From Alphaproteobacteria bacterium (GTDB taxonomy: Bacteria > Pseudomonadota > Alphaproteobacteria > Caulobacterales > Maricaulaceae), in contig WGNG01000009.1 of NCBI GenBank assembly GCA_016124675.1, positions 338,244 to 402,243 of the forward strand: a DNA stretch of 64,000 nucleotides. The letters are read 5' to 3'. Position 1 is the first letter of the stretch, and every line of letters starts with the position of its first letter. A program made the position numbers and the translations under genes. The notes under the pieces are model-generated. The model saw nothing but the letters and a program-made list of their open reading frames with translations, was not told the DNA's origin and ran no database searches. Positions 17,020 to 26,968 of this stretch are shown here, piece by piece.

Positions 17020-18617
17020 GCGCGGTCTATGACTACATCATCGCCGGAGCGGGCTCGGCCGGGTGCGTTCTGGCCAATCGCCTGTCCGAAAATCCCTCGG
17101 TCACGGTCTGCCTGATCGAGGCGGGTGGCAGCGACAATAAGGCGATCATCCAGACGCCCATGCTCTTGCAGTTCGCGATCACGCAAGAATCCATCAACTG
17201 GAATTACTGGACGCAGCCCCAGCGCCACCTGAACGGCCGCAAGCTCTACTGGCCGCGCGGCAAGACGCTGGGCGGCTCCTCCTCCATCAACGCCATGCAT
17301 TACATGCGCGGCGCGCTGGAGAATTACGACGAATGGGAGCGCGTCTACGGGGCTGAGGGCTGGGGCCGCGAGGCGGCGCTGGAAGCGTTCAAGCGCGTCG
17401 AGCACAATGAAAATCACGGCGAGCCCTGGCACGGCCGGGGCGGACCGCTGAACGTCAAGACCATTGCCCCGCTCAACCCGCTGACGCAGCGCTATTTCGA
17501 GGCCTGCCGCCAGCGCCAGATCCCCGAAAACCCCGACCATAACGGCGCAGCCCAGGAAGGGTTCGGCCCCTATCAGGTCACCCAGAAGGGCGCAAAGCGC
17601 TGCTCTGCGGCGGACGCGTTTCTCAAACCGGTTCTCAAACGCCCCAACCTGACCGTCATCACCGGCGCGCTGGCCCGGCGCATCCTCATCGAGAACCGCC
17701 GCGCCGCCGGGCTGGAGATCGAGGTGGAGGGGGAGGTGCGCATCATCGAGGCCGCCCGCGAGGTGATCGCCTCCGGCGGCGCGATCAATTCACCCCAGCT
17801 TCTCATGCTGTCCGGCATCGGCCCGGCCGATCATCTGCGCGAGCACGCGATTTCGGTCGAGGCGGACCTGCCGGGCGTGGGCGCCAATCTGCAGGACCAT
17901 CTCGACATCATGGCCCGGGCGTCGACGAGAACGCCGACCTCCATCGGCTATTCCTGGCGCAAATTCCCGGCGACGGCGCGCGACGTGCTGCAATGGGCGC
18001 TGACGGGAACCGGCAAGTTTACGATCAACCCGGTACAGGGCTGCGGCTTCGTGAAATCGGGCCGGGCCAGGGATTTACCCGACATCCAGCTGGTCTTCAT
18101 CCCCGCGCGCGGCAGCCCGCACGGGCGCGAAACCATGACCGGGCATGGCATGATGGTGCATGCCTGCCATCTCTATCCCCAAAGCCGCGGGCGCTTGCGC
18201 CTTGCCAGCGCCGATCCGCGCGATCCGGTTCTCATCGATCCCAACTACATGGATCACGAGGAGGATGTGGAGGTGATGACCGATTGCCTGGAAATCGCCC
18301 GCGACATCCTTTTGAGCGACGCGTTTGACGGCGAGTTCAGGGAACTGGAACTGCCCGCCTCCACCAACGGCACGCGCGCGCAATTGCTCGATCATGTGCG
18401 GGCGAATGCCGAAACGCTCTACCATCCCACCTCTACCTGCGCGATGGGCACGGGCGAACTCGCCGTCGCTGACGCCCAATGCCGGGTGCGCGGGTTTGCG
18501 GGCCTGCGGGTGGTGGACGCCTCGGTCATGCCGCGCCTTGTGGGCGGCAACACCAATGCGCCCACCATGATGATCGCCACCCGCGCCGCCGACATGATCC
18601 TGGCCACCAACAGCTGA
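17016..18617 (+). CDS. GMC family FAD-dependent alcohol oxidoreductase, choline dehydrogenase-like
   Basis: A 533-residue flavoprotein oxidising a primary alcohol to an aldehyde. The ADP-binding GAGSAGCVLANRLSE is at the N-terminus, then the GMC signatures WPRGKTLGGSSSINAMHYMRG and SGGAINSPQLLMLSGIGP, and the catalytic C-terminal HPTSTCAMG plus GGNTNAPTMMIATRAAD. Length and motif order are normal. The GTG start overlaps the hydrolase stop, implying translational coupling. The alcohol substrate is not readable; alkanol or aromatic alcohol is as likely as choline. Confidence 0.95.
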   Translation: MSAVYDYIIAGAGSAGCVLANRLSENPSVTVCLIEAGGSDNKAIIQTPMLLQFAITQESINWNYWTQPQRHLNGRKLYWPRGKTLGGSSSINAMHYMRGALENYDEWERVYGAEGWGREAALEAFKRVEHNENHGEPWHGRGGPLNVKTIAPLNPLTQRYFEACRQRQIPENPDHNGAAQEGFGPYQVTQKGAKRCSAADAFLKPVLKRPNLTVITGALARRILIENRRAAGLEIEVEGEVRIIEAAREVIASGGAINSPQLLMLSGIGPADHLREHAISVEADLPGVGANLQDHLDIMARASTRTPTSIGYSWRKFPATARDVLQWALTGTGKFTINPVQGCGFVKSGRARDLPDIQLVFIPARGSPHGRETMTGHGMMVHACHLYPQSRGRLRLASADPRDPVLIDPNYMDHEEDVEVMTDCLEIARDILLSDAFDGEFRELELPASTNGTRAQLLDHVRANAETLYHPTSTCAMGTGELAVADAQCRVRGFAGLRVVDASVMPRLVGGNTNAPTMMIATRAADMILATNS

Positions 18618-18633
18618 TACAGGGACCACACCC

Positions 18634-20049
18634 ATGAGCGACACGGACGCCATTGCGCGCATGAACGCCCTCCTCAAGGCCCAGAAGGCCGCCTTCGAGG
18701 CCGAACGCCACCGCCCCGTGGAGGAGCGCAAGTCGGACCTGAAAAAGATCGAGGCCATGGTGAAGGCGCGCGGCGCCGATTTCGCCGCCGCCATAGACGC
18801 CGATTTCGGCCGCCGCTCCAAGGCTGAAACCGCCATCGCCGAGGCCGGTTTCGTCATCGCCAGCGCCAGGCATGCCCGCCAGCATCTCAGCCACTGGGCG
18901 GCGTCGCGCCGCAAGCCGGTGCCCATGACGCTGGCGCCAGGCAAGGCCTATGTGCGCCGCGAGCCCAAGGGCGTGGTGGGGATTGTCTCGCCCTGGAACT
19001 ACTCCATGCAGCTGGCGCTTGCGCCATTGGTGGCGGCGCTGGCGGCGGGCTGCCGGGCGATGATCAAGCCCAGCGAGTTTACGCCCCGCACCGCTGAACT
19101 GCTCCACGAGACCCTGTCGGACCTGTTCAACGAGGATCATGTGGCGGTGATCCCGGGCGGTCCGGATGTGGCCAAGGCCTTCTGCGCCCTGCCGTTTGAT
19201 CATCTCTTCTATACCGGCTCCACCCCTGTGGGACGCCTGGTGGCCAAGGCGGCGGCGGAGAACCTCACCCCGGTGACGCTGGAGCTTGGCGGCAAATCGC
19301 CCGCCGTGATCGCGCCCGATTTCGATCTGGACCAGGCGGCCAAGACCATCGCCTGGGGCAAGTATTTCAACGCCGGCCAGACCTGCGTGGCGCCGGACTA
19401 TGCCCTCGTCCCGCGTGGCGGCCAGCGCGCCTTCGCTGACGCGGTGATGCGCGAAGCCGCTACGATGTGGCCCGATGTGGCGGGCAATGACGACTACACG
19501 GCGATCATCTCCGAAAAGCATCACGCGCGCCTGACCGATATGGTGGAGGAAGCGCGCGCCGCGGGGGCCGAGGTCCTGCAGGCAGACTTCGACAAGGAGA
19601 AAGCAGGCAACACGCGCATCTTCCCGCCCACGGTGGTGATCGACCCGCCGCTGGACAGCGCCCTGATGCGCGAAGAGATTTTCGGCCCTGTCCTGCCGGT
19701 GCTGGGCCATGACGGTCTGTCGGATGCGGCCCGCTTCATCAATGAACGCGACCGGCCGCTGGCGCTCTATGTGTATTCAAAAGCAAGCACCACGGCGCGG
19801 GGTTTTCTGGCCCGCACGATGTCCGGCGGGGCGGGGGTGAACCTGCCCATGCTGCATCTGTCGGTGGAGGATCTGCCCTTTGGCGGGGTGGGCGCGTCAG
19901 GTCAGGGCGCCTATCACGGCGAGACCGGGTTCCTGACCTTCACCCATGAGCGCTCGGTGTTCGAGGCGCCGGTCTGGCATCCCAGCCGGCTGGTCTTCCC
20001 GCCCTATGGCAAGGTGTTTGAATTCTTCAAGAAATTGCAGGCAGGTTAA
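18634..20049 (+). CDS. Coniferyl aldehyde dehydrogenase-type NAD(P)-dependent aldehyde dehydrogenase
   Basis: A 471-residue aldehyde dehydrogenase. Key residues are in SPWNYS (Asn), TLELGGKSPA (general-base Glu) and FNAGQTCVAPDY (nucleophile Cys). The overall sequence resembles the CalB/coniferyl aldehyde and fatty aldehyde branch. It starts 16 bases after the GMC oxidoreductase and would oxidise that enzyme's aldehyde product to the acid. The stop is shared convergently by four bases with the TonB-like gene. Confidence 0.93.
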   Translation: MSDTDAIARMNALLKAQKAAFEAERHRPVEERKSDLKKIEAMVKARGADFAAAIDADFGRRSKAETAIAEAGFVIASARHARQHLSHWAASRRKPVPMTLAPGKAYVRREPKGVVGIVSPWNYSMQLALAPLVAALAAGCRAMIKPSEFTPRTAELLHETLSDLFNEDHVAVIPGGPDVAKAFCALPFDHLFYTGSTPVGRLVAKAAAENLTPVTLELGGKSPAVIAPDFDLDQAAKTIAWGKYFNAGQTCVAPDYALVPRGGQRAFADAVMREAATMWPDVAGNDDYTAIISEKHHARLTDMVEEARAAGAEVLQADFDKEKAGNTRIFPPTVVIDPPLDSALMREEIFGPVLPVLGHDGLSDAARFINERDRPLALYVYSKASTTARGFLARTMSGGAGVNLPMLHLSVEDLPFGGVGASGQGAYHGETGFLTFTHERSVFEAPVWHPSRLVFPPYGKVFEFFKKLQAG

Positions 20050-21182
20050 GGCTCGCCGGACGGGTCGCGGGCGCGCTGCGGTGTGATGGGTGCGCGGAAG
20101 CCCTGGGCATCGGTGCGGTCGCCGGCGATGCGGTCCATCTCGCGCGTGATGGCGGGCTGTTCGATCACCGCCCGGCGCGCGGCGGCGAGTTGTGTCAGGA
20201 TGCGCCGGATCTGGCTGGCGCCAGCGCCCATCTGGGCCAGTTCGAACTCGAGGCGCGTCATGTCTTCCAGAAAGCGCGGCGGGGTGGCGCCGAACCCCGT
20301 AAGTCCAAACTGCGCCAGGTCTATTTCGCTCGCCGGACCGTCTTCGGGGCAGTTTCCGGCCTCACGGTTCGCGTCAGATGAGGACAGGCAGAAGGACTCG
20401 CGCACCGTCAGCCTTGAGCCGACCGCGCCCTGGATCATCCGGTAGTCCTCGGGACTAAGGGAGATTTCCATTTGCGCCATCAGCGCATCGGCATCGATCC
20501 CGGGCTCGCCGCTTTCGCCCGGCTCGGCGCGTTCGGGCTGGAGCGTCGTGACCGGGGTATCCGGGTCGGACGGACCGGGCGCCGGGGCGGGGATAGTGGC
20601 GGCGCGGTCAGGGGCTGAGGCCGCCGGGCGGGCGGCGCTGTCCTCCGGCCTGTCCCCGCTGTCCATGCGTTCCAGAACGACCCCTGTGGGGTCATCCGGC
20701 TGTGTTTCGAGGTCATCAGATGCGGGTTCGGTGTCATCAGATGCAGGGTCGGGCTCGTCAACCGGATCGGCGTCCGGCTCGGACGCGAGGTCCGCATCCG
20801 CATCCTCGCCGCCCTCCCCCTCGCCATCATCGCCGGCGTCCTGACCGGCGCCGCCGCCTTCACCGCCCAGGGGCGCTGCGTCGGGGTCCCCGTCAGCGGC
20901 CAGGGGCGGTTCGAACAGGGGCGCGTCGCTGTCGGCGCCCTCGGCGAGGAAGACATAGAACGCGCCCTGGCCCGATGCGACCGGAGCCGATTCAGGCGGG
21001 CGCGCCACAGGCGGCAGGGCGATCAGGCCCGCGAGGGCGAGCAGGTGCAGCACAATCGCGCCCGCCAGCCCCCCCGCCCGCGGCGTTGTGGCGGCCGCAC
21101 GCCAAGCCACCGCCCCCGGCGGGGGCGCGGGCCGGCGCCCCGGCCCGGCGGGCGGGCGGGCGGAAACGGGTGTTGCGCTCAC
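20046..21182 (-). CDS. TonB-like membrane protein with an acidic linker, function unknown
   Basis: A 378-residue protein with a proline-rich cytoplasmic N-terminus, one transmembrane helix (about residues 38-58, GAIVLHLLALAGLIALPPV) and then a very acidic, low-complexity stretch rich in Asp, Glu, Gly and Pro (about residues 95-200). The C-terminal part is globular in appearance and includes SFCLSSSDANREAGNCP with two Cys. The single anchor plus extended linker recalls TonB, but a TonB C-terminal domain is not visible and the linker is acidic rather than Pro/Lys. I do not recognise the family. Confidence 0.7.
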   Translation of the reverse strand: MSATPVSARPPAGPGRRPAPPPGAVAWRAAATTPRAGGLAGAIVLHLLALAGLIALPPVARPPESAPVASGQGAFYVFLAEGADSDAPLFEPPLAADGDPDAAPLGGEGGGAGQDAGDDGEGEGGEDADADLASEPDADPVDEPDPASDDTEPASDDLETQPDDPTGVVLERMDSGDRPEDSAARPAASAPDRAATIPAPAPGPSDPDTPVTTLQPERAEPGESGEPGIDADALMAQMEISLSPEDYRMIQGAVGSRLTVRESFCLSSSDANREAGNCPEDGPASEIDLAQFGLTGFGATPPRFLEDMTRLEFELAQMGAGASQIRRILTQLAAARRAVIEQPAITREMDRIAGDRTDAQGFRAPITPQRARDPSGEP

Positions 21183-21244
21183 AAGGACAAGAGATGACCG
21201 AGGCGGGCGCGCGCTTCAATTAAATTCACAGAGAGGTTGCGCGC

Positions 21245-21394
21245 TCAGCGCTGCGGCGCCGCGGCGTCTGCGGTGAGGAAGAGCGAGCCGGACGGTCGCG
21301 GACCGGCATGGAACACCCAGGCTGCGGCGGCGAGGCAGAGCCCGGCGATGATCACGCCGGTCAGGCCGGCTCCGGCAGCGTTGCGGCGGGTCAT
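21245..21394 (-). CDS. Small single-pass membrane protein
   Basis: A 49-residue protein with one hydrophobic segment (AGLTGVIIAGLCLAAAAWVF) and a short hydrophilic tail. The ATG at 21394 is followed by the positive MTRRNAA start. It is in the same direction as the TonB-like gene, 62 bases upstream of it. It has no recognised family and could be missed or spurious. Confidence 0.45.
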   Translation of the reverse strand: MTRRNAAGAGLTGVIIAGLCLAAAAWVFHAGPRPSGSLFLTADAAAPQR

Positions 21395-21594
21395 GGGTCG
21401 TCTCCCGTACATCCTGGCGCGTTCATCCTCATGAACGCCTGATGAGCGCACCCTTCAGCTCCGGCGCGGCGGCGCAAAGGCGCGATTGGGGCGGGTTCAG
21501 GGTCAATCAGGGCCATTTTCAGGCGCCAGGCCAGGATGCAGACGCCACCGGACCACTCTAGACTGGGCGCATTAAAAAGATGTGGAGCACCCTG

Positions 21595-23378
<1,784 letters not shown>

Positions 23379-23491
23379 GGCCATAAGCCCAGTCTATGGC
23401 CGCTGTCAGTGAAACCAGTTGGACACAATGGCGCCTGGCCGGGCATTATAGAGACATCAAAATTCGAGCCACCCGAAGGAGGCATCCGACA

Positions 23492-23959
23492 ATGGACATC
23501 AATATGGGCCTGTCGAAAGACCAGCGCGAAACCATGGCGAAAGCCGTGCTGGCGCTGCTGGCCGACACCTATGCGCTGTATTTCAAGACCCACGCCTATC
23601 ACTGGAATGTGACGGGGCCGCGCTTTCACGATCTGCACGCCATGTTCGAGACCCAGTATACCGAGCTGTGGACCGCCACTGACGACATCGCCGAGCGTAT
23701 CCGCGCGCTGGGCGTGCTGGCGCCGGTCTCCTATGACGAGATGGCGGCCGCGGCCTCCATCAAGCACGACGCCAGGACGCCGGACGCCAACACCATGCTG
23801 GCCAATCTGGTCGCCGGCCACGAGCAAGTCGTGCGCACCGCGCGCGCCGCGCTGAAGCTCGCCGAAGAACATGGCGATGAAGCCACCAGCGATCTGGTCG
23901 CCCCGCGCATTACCGCCCACGAAAAAACCGCCTGGATGCTGCGCGCCACGCTGGGCTGA
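23492..23959 (+). CDS. dps: Dps/ferritin-like DNA-protection protein
   Basis: A 155-residue Dps-family protein that stores iron and protects DNA from oxidative damage. The ferroxidase-centre signature KTHAYHWNVTGPRFHDLHAMFETQY and the DDIAERIRALG helix are clear. The start at 23492 (MDINMGLS) has the strong ribosome binding site GAAGGAGG. The gene is followed by a hairpin terminator at about 23983. Confidence 0.94.
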   Translation: MDINMGLSKDQRETMAKAVLALLADTYALYFKTHAYHWNVTGPRFHDLHAMFETQYTELWTATDDIAERIRALGVLAPVSYDEMAAAASIKHDARTPDANTMLANLVAGHEQVVRTARAALKLAEEHGDEATSDLVAPRITAHEKTAWMLRATLG

Positions 23960-23982
23960 GCGGCGGGTTAGGTGAGACGAAA

Positions 23983-24016
23983 GAGCCCCTGCGGCGGACG
24001 CTGCGGGGGCTTTTTC
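23983..24016 (+). terminator. Rho-independent terminator of dps
   Basis: AGCCCC at 23984-23989 pairs with GGGGCT at 24006-24011 around an imperfect inner GC stem, followed by TTTTTCTT. Confidence 0.8.
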
Positions 24017-24043
24017 TTATTGTGCCAGTCTGAGGTTCGCGCC

Positions 24044-24084
24044 AAAAGAAAAGGGCCGGTCCCGCAGATCGCGGTGACCGGCCC
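24044..24084 (-). terminator. Rho-independent terminator on the minus strand
   Basis: GGGCCGGTC at 24053-24061 pairs with GACCGGCCC at 24076-24084. On the minus strand the stem is followed by TTTTCTTTT. It would end a transcript from the short DksA-like gene, about 180 bases past that gene's stop. The 176 bases between show no convincing gene. Confidence 0.8.
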
Positions 24085-24260
24085 AGTTTAGCATACCCGT
24101 TCGGGGAGGAGACGGTATGCACAAAGGGAAAGGCGAGAATATCGCCGTTCGGGGGTGTATATGCGCAAGCGGCGCGGGCGGTTCAAGACCGGTTCGGGTA
24201 TAGCGGCCATGCAAAATTGCCGCACTGCAACAAAGCCGTCGGATAGCCGCCACAAAACCG

Positions 24261-24464
24261 TCATAAAGGAGCGGCCGGAGCGGCGCGGCCCCCGTCATCG
24301 GCCGTGAACCGGCCCAGGGCGAGGCTGTCCTGCTGCGAGAGCCGGCCCACCGAATGCTGATCGAGCTCCACCGGCCTGCGATCGCCCGCCGCGCCTCTGG
24401 AGAGGGCTTCGACCTCCGCTGTCAGCGCGGTGAGGCGTTCACGCACAGTCGCTTCGCCGGTCAT
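24261..24464 (-). CDS. Truncated TraR/DksA-like protein lacking the zinc finger
   Basis: A 67-residue protein whose sequence VRERLTALTAEVEALS and RPVELDQHSVGRLSQQDSLA matches the N-terminal coiled-coil part of small TraR/DksA proteins, which bind the RNA polymerase secondary channel. The family's C-terminal C4 zinc finger is absent: the frame ends shortly after the coiled-coil tip, and no zinc-finger frame is found downstream. It may be a degraded gene or a minimal variant. It is divergent from the dinB-like gene. Confidence 0.6.
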   Translation of the reverse strand: MTGEATVRERLTALTAEVEALSRGAAGDRRPVELDQHSVGRLSQQDSLALGRFTADDGGRAAPAAPL

Positions 24465-24515
24465 GATAGGGTATTGCGGTATCTGTCAGTTGACTGATCA
24501 GGGGAATTCGCACGC

Positions 24516-25013
24516 GTGCTCGACCACTTCAAGCGCTTCGCCGCCTATAACGCCTGGGCCAACGCCCGGCTTTACGACTCCGCTACGGCGCTCAAGGATT
24601 TTGAGCGCAAGAAGGATGTGCGCGGCTATTTCCGCAGCCTGCACGGCACGCTGAGCCATATTCTGGTGGCGGACCGAATCTGGCTGCGCCGCCTCACCGG
24701 CGAGGGCGTGGCGCACACGCGCCTCGATGAAGAACCCTACGCACTGTTTGAAGAGCTGCGTGCGGCGCGCGAGGCGGAGGACCAGCGTCTGAGCGTCTAT
24801 GTGGCGGGCGTCACGCTGGAGGAGCTGGAGCGGGTGCTGGACTACGCCAATACGCGCGGCGAGGCCAAGGCGCTGCCGGTGAAGGTGATTCTCGCCCATG
24901 TGTTCAATCACCAGACCCATCATCGCGGTCAGGCGACCCACATATTGCGCCAGCTGGGCGTGGCCGAGCCGCCGGCGCTGGACCTTTTGTATTTCGCCCT
25001 GCCCTCAGCCTAG
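24516..25013 (+). CDS. DinB family protein
   Basis: A 165-residue four-helix-bundle protein of the DinB/YfiT group, metal-dependent proteins that often act as thiol transferases or have unknown roles. Putative metal ligands are a His in LHGTLSHILVADRIW and the pair in HVFNHQTHHRGQ. The N-terminal YNAWANARLYD motif is typical. The start is the GTG at 24516. The stop region overlaps the convergent DUF1499 gene by nine bases. Confidence 0.9.
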   Translation: MLDHFKRFAAYNAWANARLYDSATALKDFERKKDVRGYFRSLHGTLSHILVADRIWLRRLTGEGVAHTRLDEEPYALFEELRAAREAEDQRLSVYVAGVTLEELERVLDYANTRGEAKALPVKVILAHVFNHQTHHRGQATHILRQLGVAEPPALDLLYFALPSA

Positions 25014-25406
25014 CTTGGATCGAAGCGCCGCGATCCAGCGCTCCAGGCGGCGCTGGTTGACCTTGAAGTCATAATGGCCGACCTCAGCGCGCGAATACGC
25101 CGCCAGCGCCGCGCCCCCGCCGGCGGCCATGGCCTCTACCGTGATGCGGTCGGGGAATTTGAACACTTTGGAGCGCTGGACATATTCGGCCTGCCCCCCG
25201 CCATCGCGCATGCGCACGGTGCGGTCCTCGCCCAGCGCCACCGCGTCGACGGCGGACAGCAGGGCTTCGGGCGTGCAGGCGAAGACCGGGCTTACGGCAT
25301 CGGGCTCAGCCGCGCTGACGAAGCCCGGCGGCAGGATCAGCCAGCGGCGCGGGCGCGTGTCAGGGATGAGGGCGGCGAAATCCAGCGGGAAAGGCGAAGG
25401 GGTCAA
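25005..25406 (-). CDS. DUF1499 family protein
   Basis: A 133-residue protein with the DUF1499 pattern, including RSKVFKFPDRITVE and the closing AAYSRAEVGHYDFKVNQRRLERWIAAL. The function is unknown. No signal peptide is present. It is convergent with and overlaps the DinB-family gene. Confidence 0.8.
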   Translation of the reverse strand: MTPSPFPLDFAALIPDTRPRRWLILPPGFVSAAEPDAVSPVFACTPEALLSAVDAVALGEDRTVRMRDGGGQAEYVQRSKVFKFPDRITVEAMAAGGGAALAAYSRAEVGHYDFKVNQRRLERWIAALRSKLG

Positions 25407-25497
25407 AGCTCGGCTCCTTGAAGCGGCGGCGCGTCCTGGCGGCGCGCGGACACAGACTGAACCGGAAACGCCGCCCCGGCCAGCCTCGTTGTAATGC

Positions 25498-25818
25498 CTA
25501 GAATTTCTCCGGGCGCAGCACCTCGACCTCGCTCATATACACAATGCCCGGGTGATCGGTGAAATAGCGCTGCGACACGGTCAGGGCGATGCGCTCGGCG
25601 GCGGCGCGGCCCGCGACGATCACCTCGATGCGCACGATGGTGAAGCCCGGCGCGATGCCGGGCCGGTCGGTGCCGTGCAGGCCGTGCTCGCCCTTGCCGA
25701 TGCCTTCGGTGACCGTATAGCCCTTCGCCCCCTCGGTCTCGACGATGGCGAGGACCTTGTCGCGCAACAGGCGCTCGACGACCAGGATGATTTTGGTGGC
25801 CTTGTGAAACGCGGTCAT
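25498..25818 (-). CDS. sbtB: SbtB-like PII-family regulator of bicarbonate transport
   Basis: A 106-residue PII-superfamily protein. The ferredoxin-like core is recognisable from ATKIILVVERLLRDKVLAIVE, followed by the flexible T-loop region GYTVTEGIGKGEHGLHGTDRPG. In cyanobacteria SbtB binds adenine nucleotides and gates the SbtA transporter. It starts 15 bases after the sbtA stop in the same direction, the standard arrangement, so the pair is a transporter plus its own regulator. Confidence 0.88.
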   Translation of the reverse strand: MTAFHKATKIILVVERLLRDKVLAIVETEGAKGYTVTEGIGKGEHGLHGTDRPGIAPGFTIVRIEVIVAGRAAAERIALTVSQRYFTDHPGIVYMSEVEVLRPEKF

Positions 25819-25833
25819 GGCGGTCTCCTGACG

Positions 25834-26841
25834 CTAGAGATCGAAGACAAGCTGGGCGAGGGCGACGTAGAGCGGGATGCCGATCGCGATCGCCACCGGC
25901 GTGCCCACCGCTGTGGACGATCCGATATAGGCGGAAGGATTGGCGCCCGGTATGCCGGCGCGCAAGGTGGGCGGGCCGGAAATATCCGAGCTCGACCCCG
26001 CCATCACCGCCAGCAGCACTACCCCGCCCGGCGAGAAGCCGGTGGTCATGTGCGCCACATAGCCGAGGCCGAACGCGGCCAGGCCATGGACGATCGGCGC
26101 GATCAGCGCGTAGGTGGCGTACCAGTGGGCGACCCGGGCGAGCTCCGCCATGCGCGACCAGGCCTCCATGCCCAGCACCAGCATCAGGATGGAGAGCAGG
26201 CCGCGGAACAGCGGATCGTAAAAGCTCTCCACCACGCTGTCGGGCCGGGTGATGATGCCCAGCAGCATGCCCAGGAGCAGGGCGGAAATCGCCGAGCCGC
26301 GCAGGGAGTCCAGGATGATCGCCTTGATGTCGGCCTTGCCCGCGCCGCCGCCCGCCCGCTTCTGACGCGCCATTCCGGCCAGGATGATCGCGGCGAGGAG
26401 GGCGGGAATGTCCATGAAGGGATAGAGCGCCGGAACCCACGCCTCGAACGGGATGCCTTCCTCGTCAAGCACCACCATGGCGGCGGCGAGGGTGGAGGCG
26501 GAGACGGCGCCGAACAGCCCGGCAGTGGCGTAATTATCGTCCGGCTTCAGCCCGGGAAGCCGGTTCAGGGCGAACGCGCCTGCCGCCACGATCGCGAGCC
26601 CCAGCGCCACGGTGAACAGGGCGGGCAGCAGCATGGACGCGAGATCGGCCTGGCGCAGCTCCATCCCGGCGCGCAGCCCGATGGTGATCAGCAGCATGAA
26701 CACAATGAAGCGGTAGACCGGGTCGGGGATGGTCAGCTGGCTGCCCAGGGCCGCGATCAGCATTCCGCCGATCAGGAAGGCGAGGGTGGGCTTTTGCAGC
26801 TGGGCGGCGAAGGTGGCGGCGAAGTCGAGCAGAATGTCCAT
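25834..26841 (-). CDS. sbtA: SbtA-like sodium-dependent bicarbonate transporter
   Basis: A 335-residue inner-membrane protein with about ten hydrophobic segments in two inverted repeats. SbtA-type motifs are GLFGAVSASTLAAAM in the first half and AGSSSDISGPPTLRAGIPGANPSAYIGSSTAVGTPVAIA-type discontinuous segments in the second. It imports bicarbonate with sodium. The start is the ATG at 26841 (MDILLDF); an upstream ATG at 26898 would add a non-membrane leader. It is paired with sbtB and divergent from a LysR gene. Confidence 0.9.
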   Translation of the reverse strand: MDILLDFAATFAAQLQKPTLAFLIGGMLIAALGSQLTIPDPVYRFIVFMLLITIGLRAGMELRQADLASMLLPALFTVALGLAIVAAGAFALNRLPGLKPDDNYATAGLFGAVSASTLAAAMVVLDEEGIPFEAWVPALYPFMDIPALLAAIILAGMARQKRAGGGAGKADIKAIILDSLRGSAISALLLGMLLGIITRPDSVVESFYDPLFRGLLSILMLVLGMEAWSRMAELARVAHWYATYALIAPIVHGLAAFGLGYVAHMTTGFSPGGVVLLAVMAGSSSDISGPPTLRAGIPGANPSAYIGSSTAVGTPVAIAIGIPLYVALAQLVFDL

Positions 26842-26912
26842 GGCAGGCTCCCGGGCCGCGCTGGGGGCGGCGGCGTGTCCGGCGGGGAGGCTAGTCATGG
26901 ACAGAGTTAGAT

Positions 26913-26926
26913 AAATTACATAATTT
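26913..26926. promoter_or_regulatory. Candidate LysR operator in the sbtA-LysR divergent region
   Basis: The palindrome AAATTACATAATTT (six-base arms) lies in an AT-rich patch between the divergent starts at 26841 and 26969. A second inverted pair, GTTC-CTTT-GAAC, is at about 26936-26947. The position suits a LysR-type binding site; binding itself is inference. Confidence 0.5.
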
Positions 26927-26968
26927 GCACGTTATCGTTCCTTTGAACGGAATGATCCGGAGCGCGCC

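Noticed and set aside
24117..24203. 28-residue plus-strand frame after GGAGGAG
   Set aside because: Too short and not supported by composition; the upstream sequence also forms a GCATACC/GGTATGC inverted repeat that explains the region equally well.
24017..24298. 93-residue minus-strand frame
   Set aside because: It runs through the minus-strand terminator hairpin at 24044-24084 and lacks a plausible protein pattern.
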